This document shows positions 24,866-37,515 of a stretch of 64,000 nucleotides of DNA, in pieces. The position numbers were made by a program, and so were the translations under genes. Origin of the DNA: Phocoena phocoena (taxonomy: Eukaryota > Chordata > Mammalia > Artiodactyla > Phocoenidae); contig NC_089222.1 of assembly GCF_963924675.1 (NCBI RefSeq), positions 139,774,281-139,838,280 on the forward strand, given 5' to 3'. Numbering within the stretch: position 1 is the stretch's first letter; each line of letters begins with the position of its first letter. The notes under the pieces were generated by a model. The model was not told where the DNA came from. It saw only the letters and a program-made list of their open reading frames with translations, and did not search any database.

Positions 24866-25479
24866 TTGTTTATAGCTTCTCTTCAAGGCAGAGTGCATGC
24901 AGTAGATGCTTCTGGAAAGTCTACTCCTAATCACATTCAGAGGATAAAAAAGCAACACAAATACGTCTCTAGGAAAGACCTCCACTCCATGTGCCCAACA
25001 AAAGGCCAATCCTTCCAGAATTTTATTCTCAACGTGTATATTTTTGCATTTGAATATTGCCAACATCTCATGGGATGAGAAACTTCCTCTGACCGGTATC
25101 TTTTAATTACAACACAAAAAAAGCCAAACAGTGTGAGTTAAAAGATGCATTGTCAGGCTGAGTGGGAATCATTTTGCCCCGTCTTGATATTATTTTCTTT
25201 CCTTAATTCTTCAGCGGAGGAAACATTAAAATCATATATTAAATGCAGCATCTAGCTTTGTGCTCACGTTTTTCTCATTTAACACATTGCTATTTTAGTC
25301 CTTCAAAAATATAAAAATCTTGGATTAACCTCAAAGGAAAAATGTATGTAGGCAAATGAAGTCCATCTAAAGAGAGTGTTTCCCCAATGTGGTATCGCTT
25401 CAGTATCAAACACGTTTACAACTGCAGTACCAGCCCAGCGCTAAGAGAATGAAACCCAGGACTGGTGCAGAGATACAGA

Positions 25480-25925
25480 CATACAAATATATTCATATAC
25501 ATGCACACACATACATATTCATACGCACATGTATGCATACTCACACACACATACACATATTCGTATACACATGTCAATTTCCATATACATGCCTATACAT
25601 ACACACACATAAATATATTCGTATTCACACACATACATATTCATATGCACATACACACATGCATAAACATAGACACATATCCATACACATGCATATTCAC
25701 ACACATGCATATTCACACACAGTCACACATATACACATACATATTGAAATATACGTATGCACATACATATCTGTACATGCATATTCATATACATACATAT
25801 ACACATATTCATACACATGTATGCATATTCATATACATACATATACGCATATATTTACATACACACATACATATTCATATACATACATTTACATAACACA
25901 CAATATATATATATATATATATCCA
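25480..25925. repeat. Long ACAT/CA-rich degenerate microsatellite
   Basis: About 440 bp built from acacat, atacat, attcat and cacaca motifs, ending in a clean (AT) tract at 25903-25922. Long open frames in several phases (Tyr/Ile/His-rich) arise from the repeat and are not genes. Confidence 0.95.
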
Positions 25926-26299
25926 TCTATCTCTCCATCCTTACTATCTTTGCTCATTGAGCACTTTAGAGGACCTGTACACAGTCCTTATTGGTCAGCA
26001 GACCCCCTAGGGAAGATGGTGCCTAAATGATGTAGAAAACCAGGATTCTTCCCTTTTTGCCTTGATTTGTTTCTTTCTCAAACTCGAAGGTGCTTTTCCT
26101 CCCCTCAGCAAATCCCTTCAAGAAAAGACTGATCTGGAAACCAGTCTCCTTATGACCTTCAGACGAATTTCCCTGCTCTGAACTCACCGGATTTCTCCTT
26201 GGCTCTGAGCAGCGTAGCCAGTCCTGGGAATTCTCTTGCTCACATACTTCTCCCCCAACTGCTGCCTTTATGAAGATATGAGCATTTCCAGGGCAGGAT

Positions 26300-26302
<3 letters not shown>

Positions 26303-26346
<44 letters not shown>
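26303..26346. repeat. (GT)22 microsatellite
   Basis: Uninterrupted GT repeat of about 44 bases. Confidence 0.95.
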
Positions 26347-26350
<4 letters not shown>

Positions 26351-26934
26351 AGCATCCAAACAGCTTCTTAACATCACATTTTGTTGATGCTCCCATTAAC
26401 CACAGAACTAAGTCATGAAATCATACGAAATCCCCATCCTAATGCTGTAGGTCCAAAAACTTTTTTCACATCAGAACAAAGGAAAATATACTTGTGAGAT
26501 GAAGTGTGCAGCCAGTGACCAGGAGTTTGGAAGCTAATCGCCCTGGCACTATAGCCTCAGCCATACGATCCTGGAGCACATTACTGCAGGGTTTTACCTG
26601 AAATCTACGTAGGCTTGAACTAGGGACTCTGCGTAGTTAGGCAACATATGAAATAAATGACTTACTAGAAAATGAACACTAGCAAAGCAAGGAGAGAAGC
26701 ATTCCATGGCTAAGCGCAAATCCTAGAATGCTTGCGGAGATTGGAGCATTGTAGAAAAATGTCAAGGAGAGAATAGTTAGGTTCCACATAAGGAGAACTA
26801 GATTTAAATGAACCTCAAAAAATTAGAAACCCAACAAACATAATTTTAAAACAACCCTTCTGTTTACTTTCTCAGTTCTATGCAGATGCTCTTTGAAACA
26901 TTTGAAAGGAGGGTGAGATAGGAATATTTAGCCT

Positions 26935-27265
26935 GGCCATCAGAGAGTACAGGTTTCAGGCATGCAAGATGAGTTAAGTCTCTGGGTTCTACAGCACAGC
27001 ATCCTGCTATAGTTAACAATTCTGTATCATATACTCACAAATTTGCTAAGAGAGTAGATCTTATGTTAAGTGTTCTTATCACAAAAAATATATAAAATAG
27101 GGAAAGAGGAAGCTTTTGTAGGTGATGGATATGTTTATGGCATTGATTGTGGTAATGGTTTCATATGTAGATACTTATCTCCAAACTTATTAAGTTATAA
27201 ACGTTAAATACTGTACAGCTTTTTAGTACATCAATCAAGCCTCAGTAAAGTCATTTTTGAAAAAA
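26935..27265 (+). repeat. Ancient L1 3' UTR fragment
   Basis: Collinear with old L1 3' ends: ctatagttaacaattctgta, gtagatcttatgttaagtgt, ggtgatggatatgtttatgg, acttatctccaaacttatta, ending cctcagtaaagtca. Confidence 0.8.
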
Positions 27266-27687
27266 CAAAAGAAACAATGTGTAAGTGATGTTAATAGCTT
27301 CTTTGTTTTCCTACAAAGAAACACATTTTCCCCCCATAGCCTTCTTTCCTTCTTTAGAGATGAATAAAAAAGTGTAAAAACATGTGTGGAAACATCCTGT
27401 TTGTGTGTTTTAAGTCAGAATGAGTGCAAAGAATGCAGCACTACCCCCTTCGGATCCTTCTGCACCCTCTTGGTTTTGTGGGGGGCGAATTCTACTCCTG
27501 ACTTTCCATACTTGTCTGTGTTTTTCTAATCACTGTCATCACGTGACACTCAGAGAATTTCATCAAAAGCCTTCATCTTATTTGTATCTCATTTGAAATA
27601 ACTCATTTGAGATGAAAAGATGATTTGCTTTTCACTTTGATCACCAAATTTAGGATAAACAATGGAGATGCACCAAAATGTCGGAGA

Positions 27688-28060
27688 CAGCACAGTAGAG
27701 CGTGGTGGCCACTGGATTGGGGCTCCGAAGACCTGAGGTGGAAGCTGCCCTTGGTCACTGGGTCACCCTGGGACTTCCACGACCCCACACTGCTCCAAAT
27801 TTAGTCCCACGTGAGCTGCTGAGGGCTTGTTACAGACGCAGAGTCTGCGTGTCTGCAGCCCTGCTGAATCAGAATCCACTTCATAACATGAACCTGGCAC
27901 ACTCGCATATTCAAGTTTAAGTCCTGCTGCCTTATCCTTGCTTGAGTCTCAATTTCTTCAACTATGAAGGTGATGTTGATAAGAGCTGCCCCTATCCCAA
28001 CCAGGGCTCCCAATGGGCCAAATGAGCTAGTGTATGTAAAAGGTTTTATAAGCCTTAATG
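27688..28060 (+). repeat. MIR SINE interrupted by a MER5A-like element
   Basis: Bases 27688-27782 resemble the MIR head and core (agagcgtggtggccactgga, ttggtcactgggtcaccctg). The 3' part resumes at about 27935 (gagtctcaatttcttcaact, tgtatgtaaaaggttttata). Confidence 0.6.
27783..27922. repeat. MER5A-like MITE inside the MIR
   Basis: gagggcttgttacagacgca and ctgctgaatcagaatccact follow the MER5A order. Ends are decayed. Confidence 0.5.
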
Positions 28061-31040
28061 TTGCATTTCAACTATTATCCCATCCTGGAAAGCTGATGTG
28101 ACTGACCCAAATTCTCCATGGGGTTCAAGACGGTGGCTTGGACTATCCATTTCAAATCCTATTCTTCTAACAAGCCACGTGCCAGGAAAAGTACATTGTC
28201 TCTTGTATGCCATTAGTCACTCATTCTTTGTTAAGTACTAAATTTAAAAGTCAGGTATCTTTATCTAACATGGGGAGAAAGATGAGCTGGCATCTTTGCT
28301 TTTATTGTCGAGAGCATTTAGTCCAATGTGATTTAGCCTTTATGGTGCCCGGTCCAGTTTGTACATGGGTTTTTGGTTGTAATTCTACATTAGTTTGTTG
28401 GATGTCAATTCAATGTAAGTTTTATGTGGGAAGGGATCTGGATTACCTGTTGAAAACTGTGGCCTCAACAGCTGGTACGTACCCTGGCATGTTGTTGTTC
28501 TCTACAAAATGAGTGGATGAATGGATGAATAGGTGACTGTATGAATATACCACGTTCTCATAACACAATTCCCGTTCATTTCCCTAAAATTGTACACGGC
28601 ACACAGCTGATGTTCCTCAAACTCCCCAAAAAAGTCTTCTCTTCCAGGATGTGGGATCCACGATGCTTTTCATCTTAACTTTCCCTAAAACCTCATGAGA
28701 TTTTTAACAAACTTGGACAAGGAAGTGATTCTACGGCAGTCTTGCTAAGAGGCTCACGGAACTCTTTTACTCTTCTGATTTCTGAAGCTCACTCAGCCCA
28801 ACCCAGGTTGGGCTGCAAGTGATTCAGGTTCCAAGAGGCACAGAGGACCCTCAGAAGGGCACCGCCATGCCCACAGTGTGACAAAGTTCATTAGCAGTTT
28901 TCCTCTATTGGAACAGCCCTCTCTAAACCCCAAGGGAGAGATGGCACATCATACCTCTCACCTCCAGGAGCTCCATGCAAACAGGCAGCTCTATGCTTGG
29001 CCTTTTCAAAACATACATTCAGACGCTAAAAACACAGTGCACTGCACATCTGGAATGTGTCTCATCCATGAATCTCTGACACATGGATTCACTGTTTTCG
29101 AGAAAATTCCAAGAATTTTATTCATGAGAAAATTTTGGCACAATGGGAAACGCTGGCAAGCATTAGATAGCAGCAGCAGATGTGCTGGCCTCCGCCCCCA
29201 GGCCTGCGGCTGGTTCAGCCCGTTTGCATCAGGTACCTATCTCGTGCCTTCAAACTTCCAACTCAAAATTCCCCATAAAAGAGGGAGCCCTTAAGTTTAT
29301 TAAGTGATGCGGTTCCCCCCAAAATGGGTGCACAGTACCAGATGCACTCTGCAAGTGTCGGGATGGGCATGTGGGAATCTAAAAGGGGCAACAGGAACAC
29401 AAGGTCACTGATGTGAGATGCAACTGCTCCCTGTGCCTCGTGCCCTGCAGCCACGGCCTCCTCGTCTGTTACATGAGGGTCTGGTCTCCTGATGTTTCCT
29501 TCCTGAGGTCCCTCCTTGCACCAAGATGAAATCTACTGTATTTAACTGGTGACATTCTCTTCCTGCTGGGCCCAAACCACAGGCCCCACCTTCTCCATCT
29601 CTGAGCAGCTACGTGCCTAAGGGGAAAACCTATCACCTGGGGAGCTGCCGAAAGTTCCTATGAGTTCAGGTTCAGAGTGAACTATGGGCTCTTTCCAGGC
29701 TGCCCTGGGTTTTAATTTCCTCTGGATAACTTCTTCCATGCTCATGGTGGGAGGGTAGTCAAGACCCTGAGAGCTCATTTCATGTCTTCAACTGCCATTA
29801 GGACCTAATCTCCTGCATGGGAACTCTGGGTCTGTTCAGAAAACACATCAGCCACAATAAAATACAGTTCTACTAACAAAAAGCCTTACAGAGATTGGGA
29901 GTCTCGTGGCGGGAGGGAGCATATGTAAGAAGCCCTCACTTTTCCCAAGGTGCTCCAGGGACCTCCTTCCTCTCCTTTCCATCCTCATTCCCAAGTAACT
30001 GTTGTCAAGGGCCACACAACGTATAAAGCAGACATGAACACGAACATTTTCTTTTTCTTAGACACCAACTCCCATTGTGGAAAGAGCTGAGAGCTCACCC
30101 ACGGTGAGGGACCAGCCCTGCCAACCCTCACTTCGGCTCCACGAATGATGACGCCTCTGTCCCTGGGGCTGGGAGGCTAAGCCTGTGCTTTGCACCAGAT
30201 TTTCTAGCACATAAATCCGTGCTGGTGGCTGCACAGGAAGGGGACCCAGGAGCTAGGGTATCATGACCTTTGTTCCTGCTCTGCGCTGAGCTCAATCTCT
30301 ATCATGTAGTTCAGGGCACGAGAGAGGACCCTGTCATCAGAACACTTTTCATGCACCAACCAGCTGGTTACCAGCGAGACCCGATTTTTACAATTCTGGG
30401 AGTGTTGACCTCAAAACCTAATACGTTTGAATTATGCACTGCAAACTCGTCCAACAATTTCAAACTACGTATACATATATCATACGCAATGAGGCTCTCC
30501 TGAGCCCCTCTGTAAATTGGTCTCTTTAAAAATCTGTAGATCCGTTCCTACCAAAACCACTCTAACCTGCAGAAAAGCTTGGTGGCCTGAAAATCTTCAT
30601 GATGTCTATCTACCCCAGGGTCTAAACTTCGGTTTTTAGATTGTCTCTTTACTTGGACCTCTTTACTTATTATGCTGAATCCCCAGGGAGGAAGCAGAAC
30701 CATGAATGTCTATGTCTACCCACTTTTCCAGGAGAAAGAGGAAGTCTCCAGGGCTCAGAACTGTGTGCAGTGTCATATACATGTACAGGCACAAAGAGAG
30801 CTGCTGGACAGGTGCGAGGTCTGTGCAGATGTATCTCCTTTCCGAGGGGGTGGAGTTTCCTGTCACCCACCCATCTATTTTGCATAATGAGCCTTATGGG
30901 GAGGGGGCACATCTACTTAAAAGGGCAACTTACTTAGTACAAAAGATGATTTGCCGTCCTGTCTTCCAGTCTGGTAGACTTGCACTGATCACTATTTGCA
31001 AGCAGAGGGACACTTTAAAAATTTAAACAAGGTGTAAAGA

Positions 31041-31213
31041 ACTGTGAACCTTGCTTTTCAAAGTCTGATCCTTGGACCAGCAGCATCAGCATCACCTGGG
31101 ACTTTGACAGAGAAGCAGAATCCCAGGCCCCAACCCAGAGCTACTGAATCAAAACCCTATTCAACAAGATTCACAAGGGGAATGGCAGGCACATTTAAGT
31201 GTGGAGAACTGGG
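31041..31213. repeat. MER5A-like MITE
   Basis: ttggaccagcagcatcagca, tcacctgggactttgacaga, ccaacccagagctactgaat are the MER5A left half. The right half is degraded. Confidence 0.7.
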
Positions 31214-31670
31214 TGAGAGGGTGGTCTAAGTTTCCCAAAAGAAAGAAAAGGTAGGGCTGGGTGAGAAGGGGGAGGGGGAGAGGGCAGACTACTTCTTTTA
31301 ATTAGAGTGGTCAGGGAGGTCTTCTTGGAGGAGGCGAGCCCTAAGCAAACTTGAAGGAGGCCCAGCGATAACAGAACAAGGCCAGAGGTGGTTTGAGGGT
31401 GGGACACAGGGCTCAGGAACAGCCATGGAGGAAGTATTGTCACAGGAGAGAAGGGACAGGAAGCGCTAGCAGTGGACAAGGAGGTAAGCCAGTTGCGGCT
31501 GGGGGTCGTTGGCAGGACCTGGGCAGTACTGGGAGTGAAATGGGAGCCTCTCTAGATGTCTTGGCTAAAAGCCCAGGGATTGTCTTCTTTCCTAAGATAT
31601 ACTAATATTTTCCACCTCGTATGGGCTGTGCAAAGAAAATACTTTCTATCTTTTGAGTTTTATTATTTTC

Positions 31671-31830
31671 TTTTTTTTTTAACTTTTTATTTTATATTGG
31701 AGTACAGCCGATTAACAATGTTGTGATAGTTTCAGGTGCACAGCAAAGGGACTCAGCCATACATATACATGTATCCCCTCCCATCTAGGCTACCACATAA
31801 CACTGAACAAAGTTTCCTGTGCTATAGAGT
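31671..31830 (-). mobile_element. Short 5'-truncated L1 whose TSD was later split by a mariner
   Basis: Antisense L1 3' UTR (poly(T), ttattttatattggagtaca, gatagtttcaggtgcacagc). The left TSD is gagttttattattttc at 31655-31670. The right copy begins gagttttat at 31831 and continues as ttttc at 31963 after the mariner. Confidence 0.85.
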
Positions 31831-31841
31831 GAGTTTTATTT

Positions 31842-31960
31842 TTGGGTTGGCCAAAATGTTCGTTCGGTTTTAAGTAAAAATAAAAGACATTTTTCATTTT
31901 CACCAAGAATTGTATTGAACAATGGATTCACCAACACAACGAACTTTCTGGCCAGCCCAA
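31842..31960. mobile_element. Short mariner-type element (MITE)
   Basis: Terminal inverted repeats of about 24 bp: ttgggttggccaaaatgttc at the left and, as complement at the right, ttgggctggccagaaagttc. They resemble the mariner of ruminants and whales often called BTMAR. TA follows on the right (31961-31962); the left TA appears as TT after one substitution. At 119 bp it is a deletion derivative without transposase. Confidence 0.85.
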
Positions 31961-32668
31961 TATTTTCAAAGCTCAATGTGACTTGCATGCATGTATCGTG
32001 CACACCACGTGTACACCAAAAGCCCCACCTCACAAAATGTTACGGCCATCCTTTGCTCCCCATGCAGTGGGGGCTTCTGTTCGTCATCATACAGAGGAAC
32101 TGTGGGAATTCAGAATATGTGTTTTTCATTCAGAGAGTCTGTAAATGGCCATGACCGCTGTTAAAAGGTTTTGCACAGACAGTAAATACCTCCCTGAGGC
32201 TCCTCTGCCCCCACCACTCTTCACGGGCAGCCTCAGGGAGCCCTACCTCTGGAATCAAGAGGAAACACAGCACCAAAGGGATCCCCTGATCCCAAGTCAG
32301 CTGTGTGAGGCCCACAGATTCTGGCAGCTCTGGTGGCAAATGACAGGCCAGAACATCACTTTCTGCTGCCACCCCCCCCCCGCCCATGCTGGACTGAAAG
32401 TTTCAGGGCTTGAGCAGGGATGCAGATGACCAGGTATTTCCTCTTTAAACACAATGATAAGCGTGCTTCAGGAAGGAGGCATTTAGAAGAACTGTTTATT
32501 GTCCTTGCCGGTGGAGAACCCTAATTCTCCGAGCTCTATCTGGTGGAAAGTGCCTCCCGGTTAATAATAATAACAGCGACTTCCCTTCTGCTGCGGAATT
32601 TTCTCAAGTCATCAACATAGGCCTCGTAGCCATCTCTGAATCCAATCTCGACATTCAGTGTATAGTCT

Positions 32669-33076
32669 GTGTATTAGTTTTCTAGGGCTGCGAAACCAAA
32701 TACCACAGACTAGGGGGGCTTAACCAACAGAAACTCATTCTCTCACAGTTCTGGAGGCCAGAAATCCAAACTCAAAGTGTGGGCAGGGTTGGTTCCTTCT
32801 GAGGGCCATGAGCTGCTCCAGGCCTCCCTCCCTAGCTTGTAGATGGCTGTCTTCTCCCAGGGCCTTCACAAAGTCTTCCCTCTATGCATGTCCGTATCTG
32901 CGTCCAAATCTCCCCTTTTTATAAGGACGTGGCCATATTGGTTTCAGGCCCAACCTCATGACCTCATCTTGATTACCTCTGTAAAGACCTGATCTCCAAA
33001 CACGATCACATTCTGAGGTTCTGGGGGTTAGGACTCCCACATATGAATTTAGGGGCACACAATTCAACCCGTAACA
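32669..33076 (-). repeat. MLT1-like ERVL-MaLR LTR, antisense
   Basis: About 410 bp: tgtattagttttctagggct, gaaactcattctctcacagt, ttataaggacgtggccatat, gacctcatcttgattacctc, gggggttaggactcccacat, ending acaattcaacccgtaaca. The TG...CA termini fit an old solitary LTR. The family name is from memory. Confidence 0.75.
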
Positions 33077-33097
33077 GGGCAGAGAACGTGTCCATTT

Positions 33098-33206
33098 TCT
33101 TCGGGGGGGCTGCTGTGCGGTGTGCGGGATCCTAGTTCCCTGATCAGGGATTGAACTGGGGCCCCAGCAGTGAAAGCGCAGACCACTGGACCACCAGGGA
33201 ATCCCA
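33098..33206 (-). mobile_element. Truncated tRNA-derived SINE (CHR group, different subtype)
   Basis: Antisense of a head reading ggattccctggtggtccagt, then gggccccagttcaatccctg. It lacks the CHR body and is only 109 bp. The TSD agagaacgtgtccattt (33081-33097) and agagaatgtgtccactt (33207-33223) differ at two of 17 positions. Confidence 0.85.
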
Positions 33207-33271
33207 AGAGAATGTGTCCACTTAATTCACTGCCTAGCACAGTGCCAGGTACCAGAATAAGAACAATAAGT

Positions 33272-33791
33272 CAGTGGTTCTCAAAGTGTGTTCCAGGAAC
33301 CCCCTGGGGTCCCAAGACCCTTCCAGGGAATCTGCTGCTTGACCGTTTTCATGACATGCTAGGATATTATTTGCATCTTCCCGGCTCATCCTCTCACAGG
33401 TGTACAGCGAAATTTGCCAGAAGCTACAGGACATGTGATAGTACAACAGATTAACTGCAGGGGCAGATATGAGAATCCAGCTGTCAGCTGTTAAGCCAGA
33501 CGCCGAAGAGATTTGCAAAAATGTAAAACAATGTGACTCTTCTTACTAAATGTGTTTTTGGAAAAGATAGTGATTTTTCATAGCCATGTGTTATTTAAAT
33601 TAACATATAATGGGCTTATTACTGTTATTTTAAAATAAATTCATTAATAAATATTTTAAGAACATCTCAATTTTTATTTCTAATTCAGTAAACATCAACA
33701 GATATAACCCATATTAACCACTGCCCTTTAGGGTCCTGAGGCATTTTTCAGGGTGTCAAGGATCCTGAGACCTCAAGTTTGAGGACCACTG
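33272..33791. repeat. hAT-like non-autonomous DNA transposon
   Basis: About 520 bp bounded by the inverted termini cagtggttctcaaa and tttgaggaccactg, with an AT-rich right half (ttattactgttattttaaaa). It matches a widespread mammalian MER-type repeat read in reverse. The exact family is not certain. The open frame across 33234-33518 on the minus strand is incidental. Confidence 0.7.
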
Positions 33792-34745
33792 CTGTACAGA
33801 GGTAAACTGGCTAGGACCTAATCTTTCTTCTCTGAAGTAACCCACAGTCTTATGGTGATAAGATGCTTTATAAAGAACATATTTTTAGTAGCTAAGTGCC
33901 ACAAAAAAGGAAGTTTGTTGGCCATCCCCTTAGGTTAACAACAGAGAGTTCTCATTAAGAAAAACAGAAAATCTGATCTCGACCTAGTGATGTGTTCAAC
34001 TTGGAACATAAGAACTTACAACACCAAGAGTTGGAGGGATCAGCATTTTATTGGCCTCTCAACTGATCTGCCAAGTGTTGGCCCCAGACCCCCAACACTG
34101 GACAGAATCTACTAAAGAAGCAGGTTGCCCACCCCCACCTAGTTACAAACTACCTACAAACATCTATTTCCAGCTGAGCCTTCTTGAAAGTGGCATGCCT
34201 CTTGGCAAAACTAGAGGAGGTCCATGAGGGAACCCAGACCAGCAGGAAATCAGCGGAGACTGAAGACCACCTACCCACTACCAAGCTGGCTGTGCTTCGG
34301 ATCCGAGCCAGCCTGGGAAACTGGTCCTGCGGGCGAGGGGCTGCAGGGCCCAGGCACAGACTCCCTGCCCATCCCCCAGCGATCCCATTTTGGCACATCT
34401 GGTGCATCTTTGGATGCACAGGTGGCACTCTTCAATTAATGCTAAGGACCACGCTCCTTTTTTCTTAATGACCAGGTTGTTTTAATTTTTAAACTCGTCT
34501 CTTGGGAGATCCTCCCTGTTTATATCCTTGTTAGGGATTGCACATAGCTATCTCATTTTAAAACCATTTCTCCAAGGTATCTGATTCAAATGACAAGTAG
34601 TTGGGTACCCACCATGTGCAAAGCAACTAGGGTGGGCACTGGCGGTAGTGATATAAGATGGATCATTCTCAAAGTCTATTATTCTAGACAGACTGTAATC
34701 ACTTTAGTAGAAGGACAAAACACCTGGGAGAAATGATGCATCAGG

Positions 34746-34850
34746 ACTGGGGGAATGCAGGCTCCATGAGGGCAGGGGTGTTTTTTTCAGTGATGTTTCA
34801 CCAGTGTCTGTAAAAGTGACACACACACACACTGAATATCTATTGCATAA
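34746..34850 (+). repeat. L2 3'-end fragment
   Basis: gcaggctccatgagggcagg followed by a decayed tail; a short (AC)8-like run sits inside. Confidence 0.6.
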
Positions 34851-34904
34851 ATTCTTAGTATGTAGGTGTCAAGTGTGGTGCTGAGTTTGTCTACTGCTTG
34901 CATG

Positions 34905-34968
34905 ATGGAGGGAGGAAGGAAAGTAGGAAGGAGGAAAGGAAAGAATGAGGGGAGGGAGGGAGAGATAC
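34905..34968. repeat. Purine-rich (GGAA/GGGA)n tract
   Basis: Repeats of ggaggaaagg and ggagggaggga; the GGAA repeats could be ETS-binding but this is only compositional evidence. Confidence 0.8.
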
Positions 34969-35620
34969 TCTCCTTTCTCTATTGGAACAAAAATTCTACT
35001 GTCACTCTCCTGCCCTAAAATAAAATCCGATTTCCCAACATCTTCTGGCCCCTAGAAACCCATAAATCCTGCAAAGAGGGGTCTACAGCTTGTTATTCTT
35101 GTAAACTATTTCTGCACTCACTTGTTAGTGACCTGAGCAATGAAGATAACTTCCGATCAACCAGAAGAGGCAGGTTAACTTGGCAAGGCACGACCTACAT
35201 CATTGTGACTTCGTGGGAAAATCCTCCTATTCTACTAATTCAAGAAACATTTGGATGGGCTGCTGGGAATCAGGATTCAACTTTGGATTCAAGTCACTTG
35301 AGTTAAGGGCCTTGTTCTTTATCTGGATGAGGTCCCACTTTGTAGTTAAGAGAAAGACCAGACAAATGAAAGCAGAAAAAACATATCACAGCTCAAGTTC
35401 ATGTGCAAGAACACATTACTGTAAAATTCTTGTGCTGCAAATGTTTCCAAGGAAATAAGCACACTCCCGGCATGTGCACTGGAGGGAATGAACTGGGTTC
35501 TTGTGCTGTTGCCCCAAACAACCCTCTCTCCTCCAAGCTGGCCCCAGATCTTCTATACATGATACTGTTTCCCAACAAGCAGTCGGACATCAAAATGTGA
35601 AATCAGAAACACACATTTTC

Positions 35621-35964
35621 TGGTTATGAAGAACCTAGGGGCAGGACAGGAATAAAGATGCAGATGTAGAGAATGGACTTGAGGACACGGGAAGGGAGAA
35701 GGGTAAGCTGGGACGAAGTGAGAGAGTGGCATGGACATATGTACACTACCAAATGTAAAATAGATAGCCAGTGGGAGGAAGCCGCATAGCACAGGGAGAT
35801 CACCTCGGTGCTTTGTGACCACCTAGAGGGGTGGGAGGGAGATGCAAGAGGGAGGGGATATGGAGATATATGTATACATATAGCTGATTCACTTTGTTAT
35901 ACAGAGGAAACTGACACAACATTGTCAAGTAACTATACTCCAATAAAGATGATAAAAAGAAAAA
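35621..35964 (+). mobile_element. 5'-truncated L1 with TSDs
   Basis: A 344-bp L1 3' UTR of the subtype containing gcatagcacagggagatcac and gtgctttgtgaccacctaga, ending ctatactccaataaagatg and an A-rich tail. The flanks agaaacacacattttc (35605-35620) and agaaacacattttc (35965-35978) differ by one CA unit. Confidence 0.92.
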
Positions 35965-37434
35965 AGAAACACATTTTCAAAAAACAAGTGCATTATACTA
36001 ACAAGTGAGATGCAGCAGGGGCAGGCGTACCCGTGGGGTTGGAGGGGCAGGACAGAAAGGAGTTCAGGAGAAAGTGTGTTGAGATTTGAGACATGAAACT
36101 AAGAAGAAGGAACCCCCAGCAGGCACACAGAGGTGGGTTCTGTAACTGTCAATGTGCTCTCATCAAATCGCCACCTTCAAAGGACTTGGATCTGAGGCCA
36201 GACAGAAATCCATTAATTTGCACCTTGACTTTGGGGCTTCCAAGAATTACTCAGTAGTTACCATCTCAGGGCTCAAACAGCGGAAAAGCAGTACATATGC
36301 AAAATCACACAATCAATTGGTTAATTCCAAGTGAAATCTGCATATACCAAAAATAAAATGTTTGCCTTCCTGGCACGTGATGCAGAAATCAGCCTGGTTA
36401 ACAAAATGTAAAGTACACTTGCAGTGTGTGTGTGCCAGTGTGTCATCCGTGACCATGGGCCACATGCATGCCCAACAAGAGTCAGTCATGCCGTGGCCTG
36501 TCACCCACTCTGGGAGGTACTGGAACCTTTGTCTTCCTCCCTCCAGCTTCCTGCTGTCTTAAAACATCTCACTGGCCATCAGCCAATGATCTGCAGCTAG
36601 GTGCAGAAAGGGGGAAAAGGTGAAACTCCTCTCCATCCACATCGGGACTTATCTGTGCTTCAGGGGAAAGGTTTGTTGGTGGAGAGCCAGGGATAGCCTG
36701 TGTGCGCATGAGATTTTTCTTTACGTGGATCTGCACCTTCCTCATCCCCCACTGGTCAGTTCATCAGCAGTGCTTCTCTCCTAACTGGGAACGGTCCACC
36801 TGCCTGACTGCTTCTCTCCCGTTGGCCTGTTAAGATGCTCTGAAGCTCTGGGCAATGGAAAACACAAGTGCCTCCCTGGATATGGAGGCGGAGGGGGTGG
36901 AAATTGGGGTTAACATGGCAAGGATACTGTGAACTTAATTGTTTTCTGAAAGCAAAAGTTAAATCTGAGACAAGCAAAGCTTTGCAAAATTCCCATAGCA
37001 TTGGCCTCAGTTCCTAAAGACTTTTTTCACAAGGATCACGGAATGACTTTGAGGTTCTGGCCACCCTAATCAGCACAGTTAATGATGCTAAACCATACAC
37101 CACAGCAGAGGCAGGGATGCAACATTCTAGATTTCCCTTTGTCAACTGTGACTCAAAGGGAGCCTTGCAGAGTCTTTGGTTCACTTCACACACCATGAAG
37201 CCACCCCAAATAAACCCGCTCTCTGGACAAATGCAGTGTCCTCACGAAGAAAATGTGACTTGAAGACCGCACCCCCAGGCCCTCGTCTAATCAGATCATA
37301 GCTCCCCGAGACCTCTGATGGATCTGAAGTTTCCATTATAGAAGCATTTCTACCAAGAATAGTTTCAGTCAGAGAATCTAAGAAATCTGTGAAGTTCAAC
37401 CTCCTCTTCAGACTTTGGACATGTTTTTAATATT

Positions 37435-37515
37435 ATACTTATCACTCATGAACTAACTGATTCACTCATCAAACATGTACTGACTCATTACTTTGTGCCG
37501 TGCACTGTGATACAA
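37435..37515 (-). repeat. L2 3'-end fragment
   Basis: actgattcactcatcaaaca, tgtactgactcattactttg, tgccgtgcactgtg: antisense L2 terminus, decayed. Confidence 0.5.

Noticed and set aside
25389..26030. 213-codon open frame rich in Tyr, Ile, His and Thr, with overlapping long frames
   Set aside because: Produced by the ACAT/CA microsatellite; open in several phases at once.
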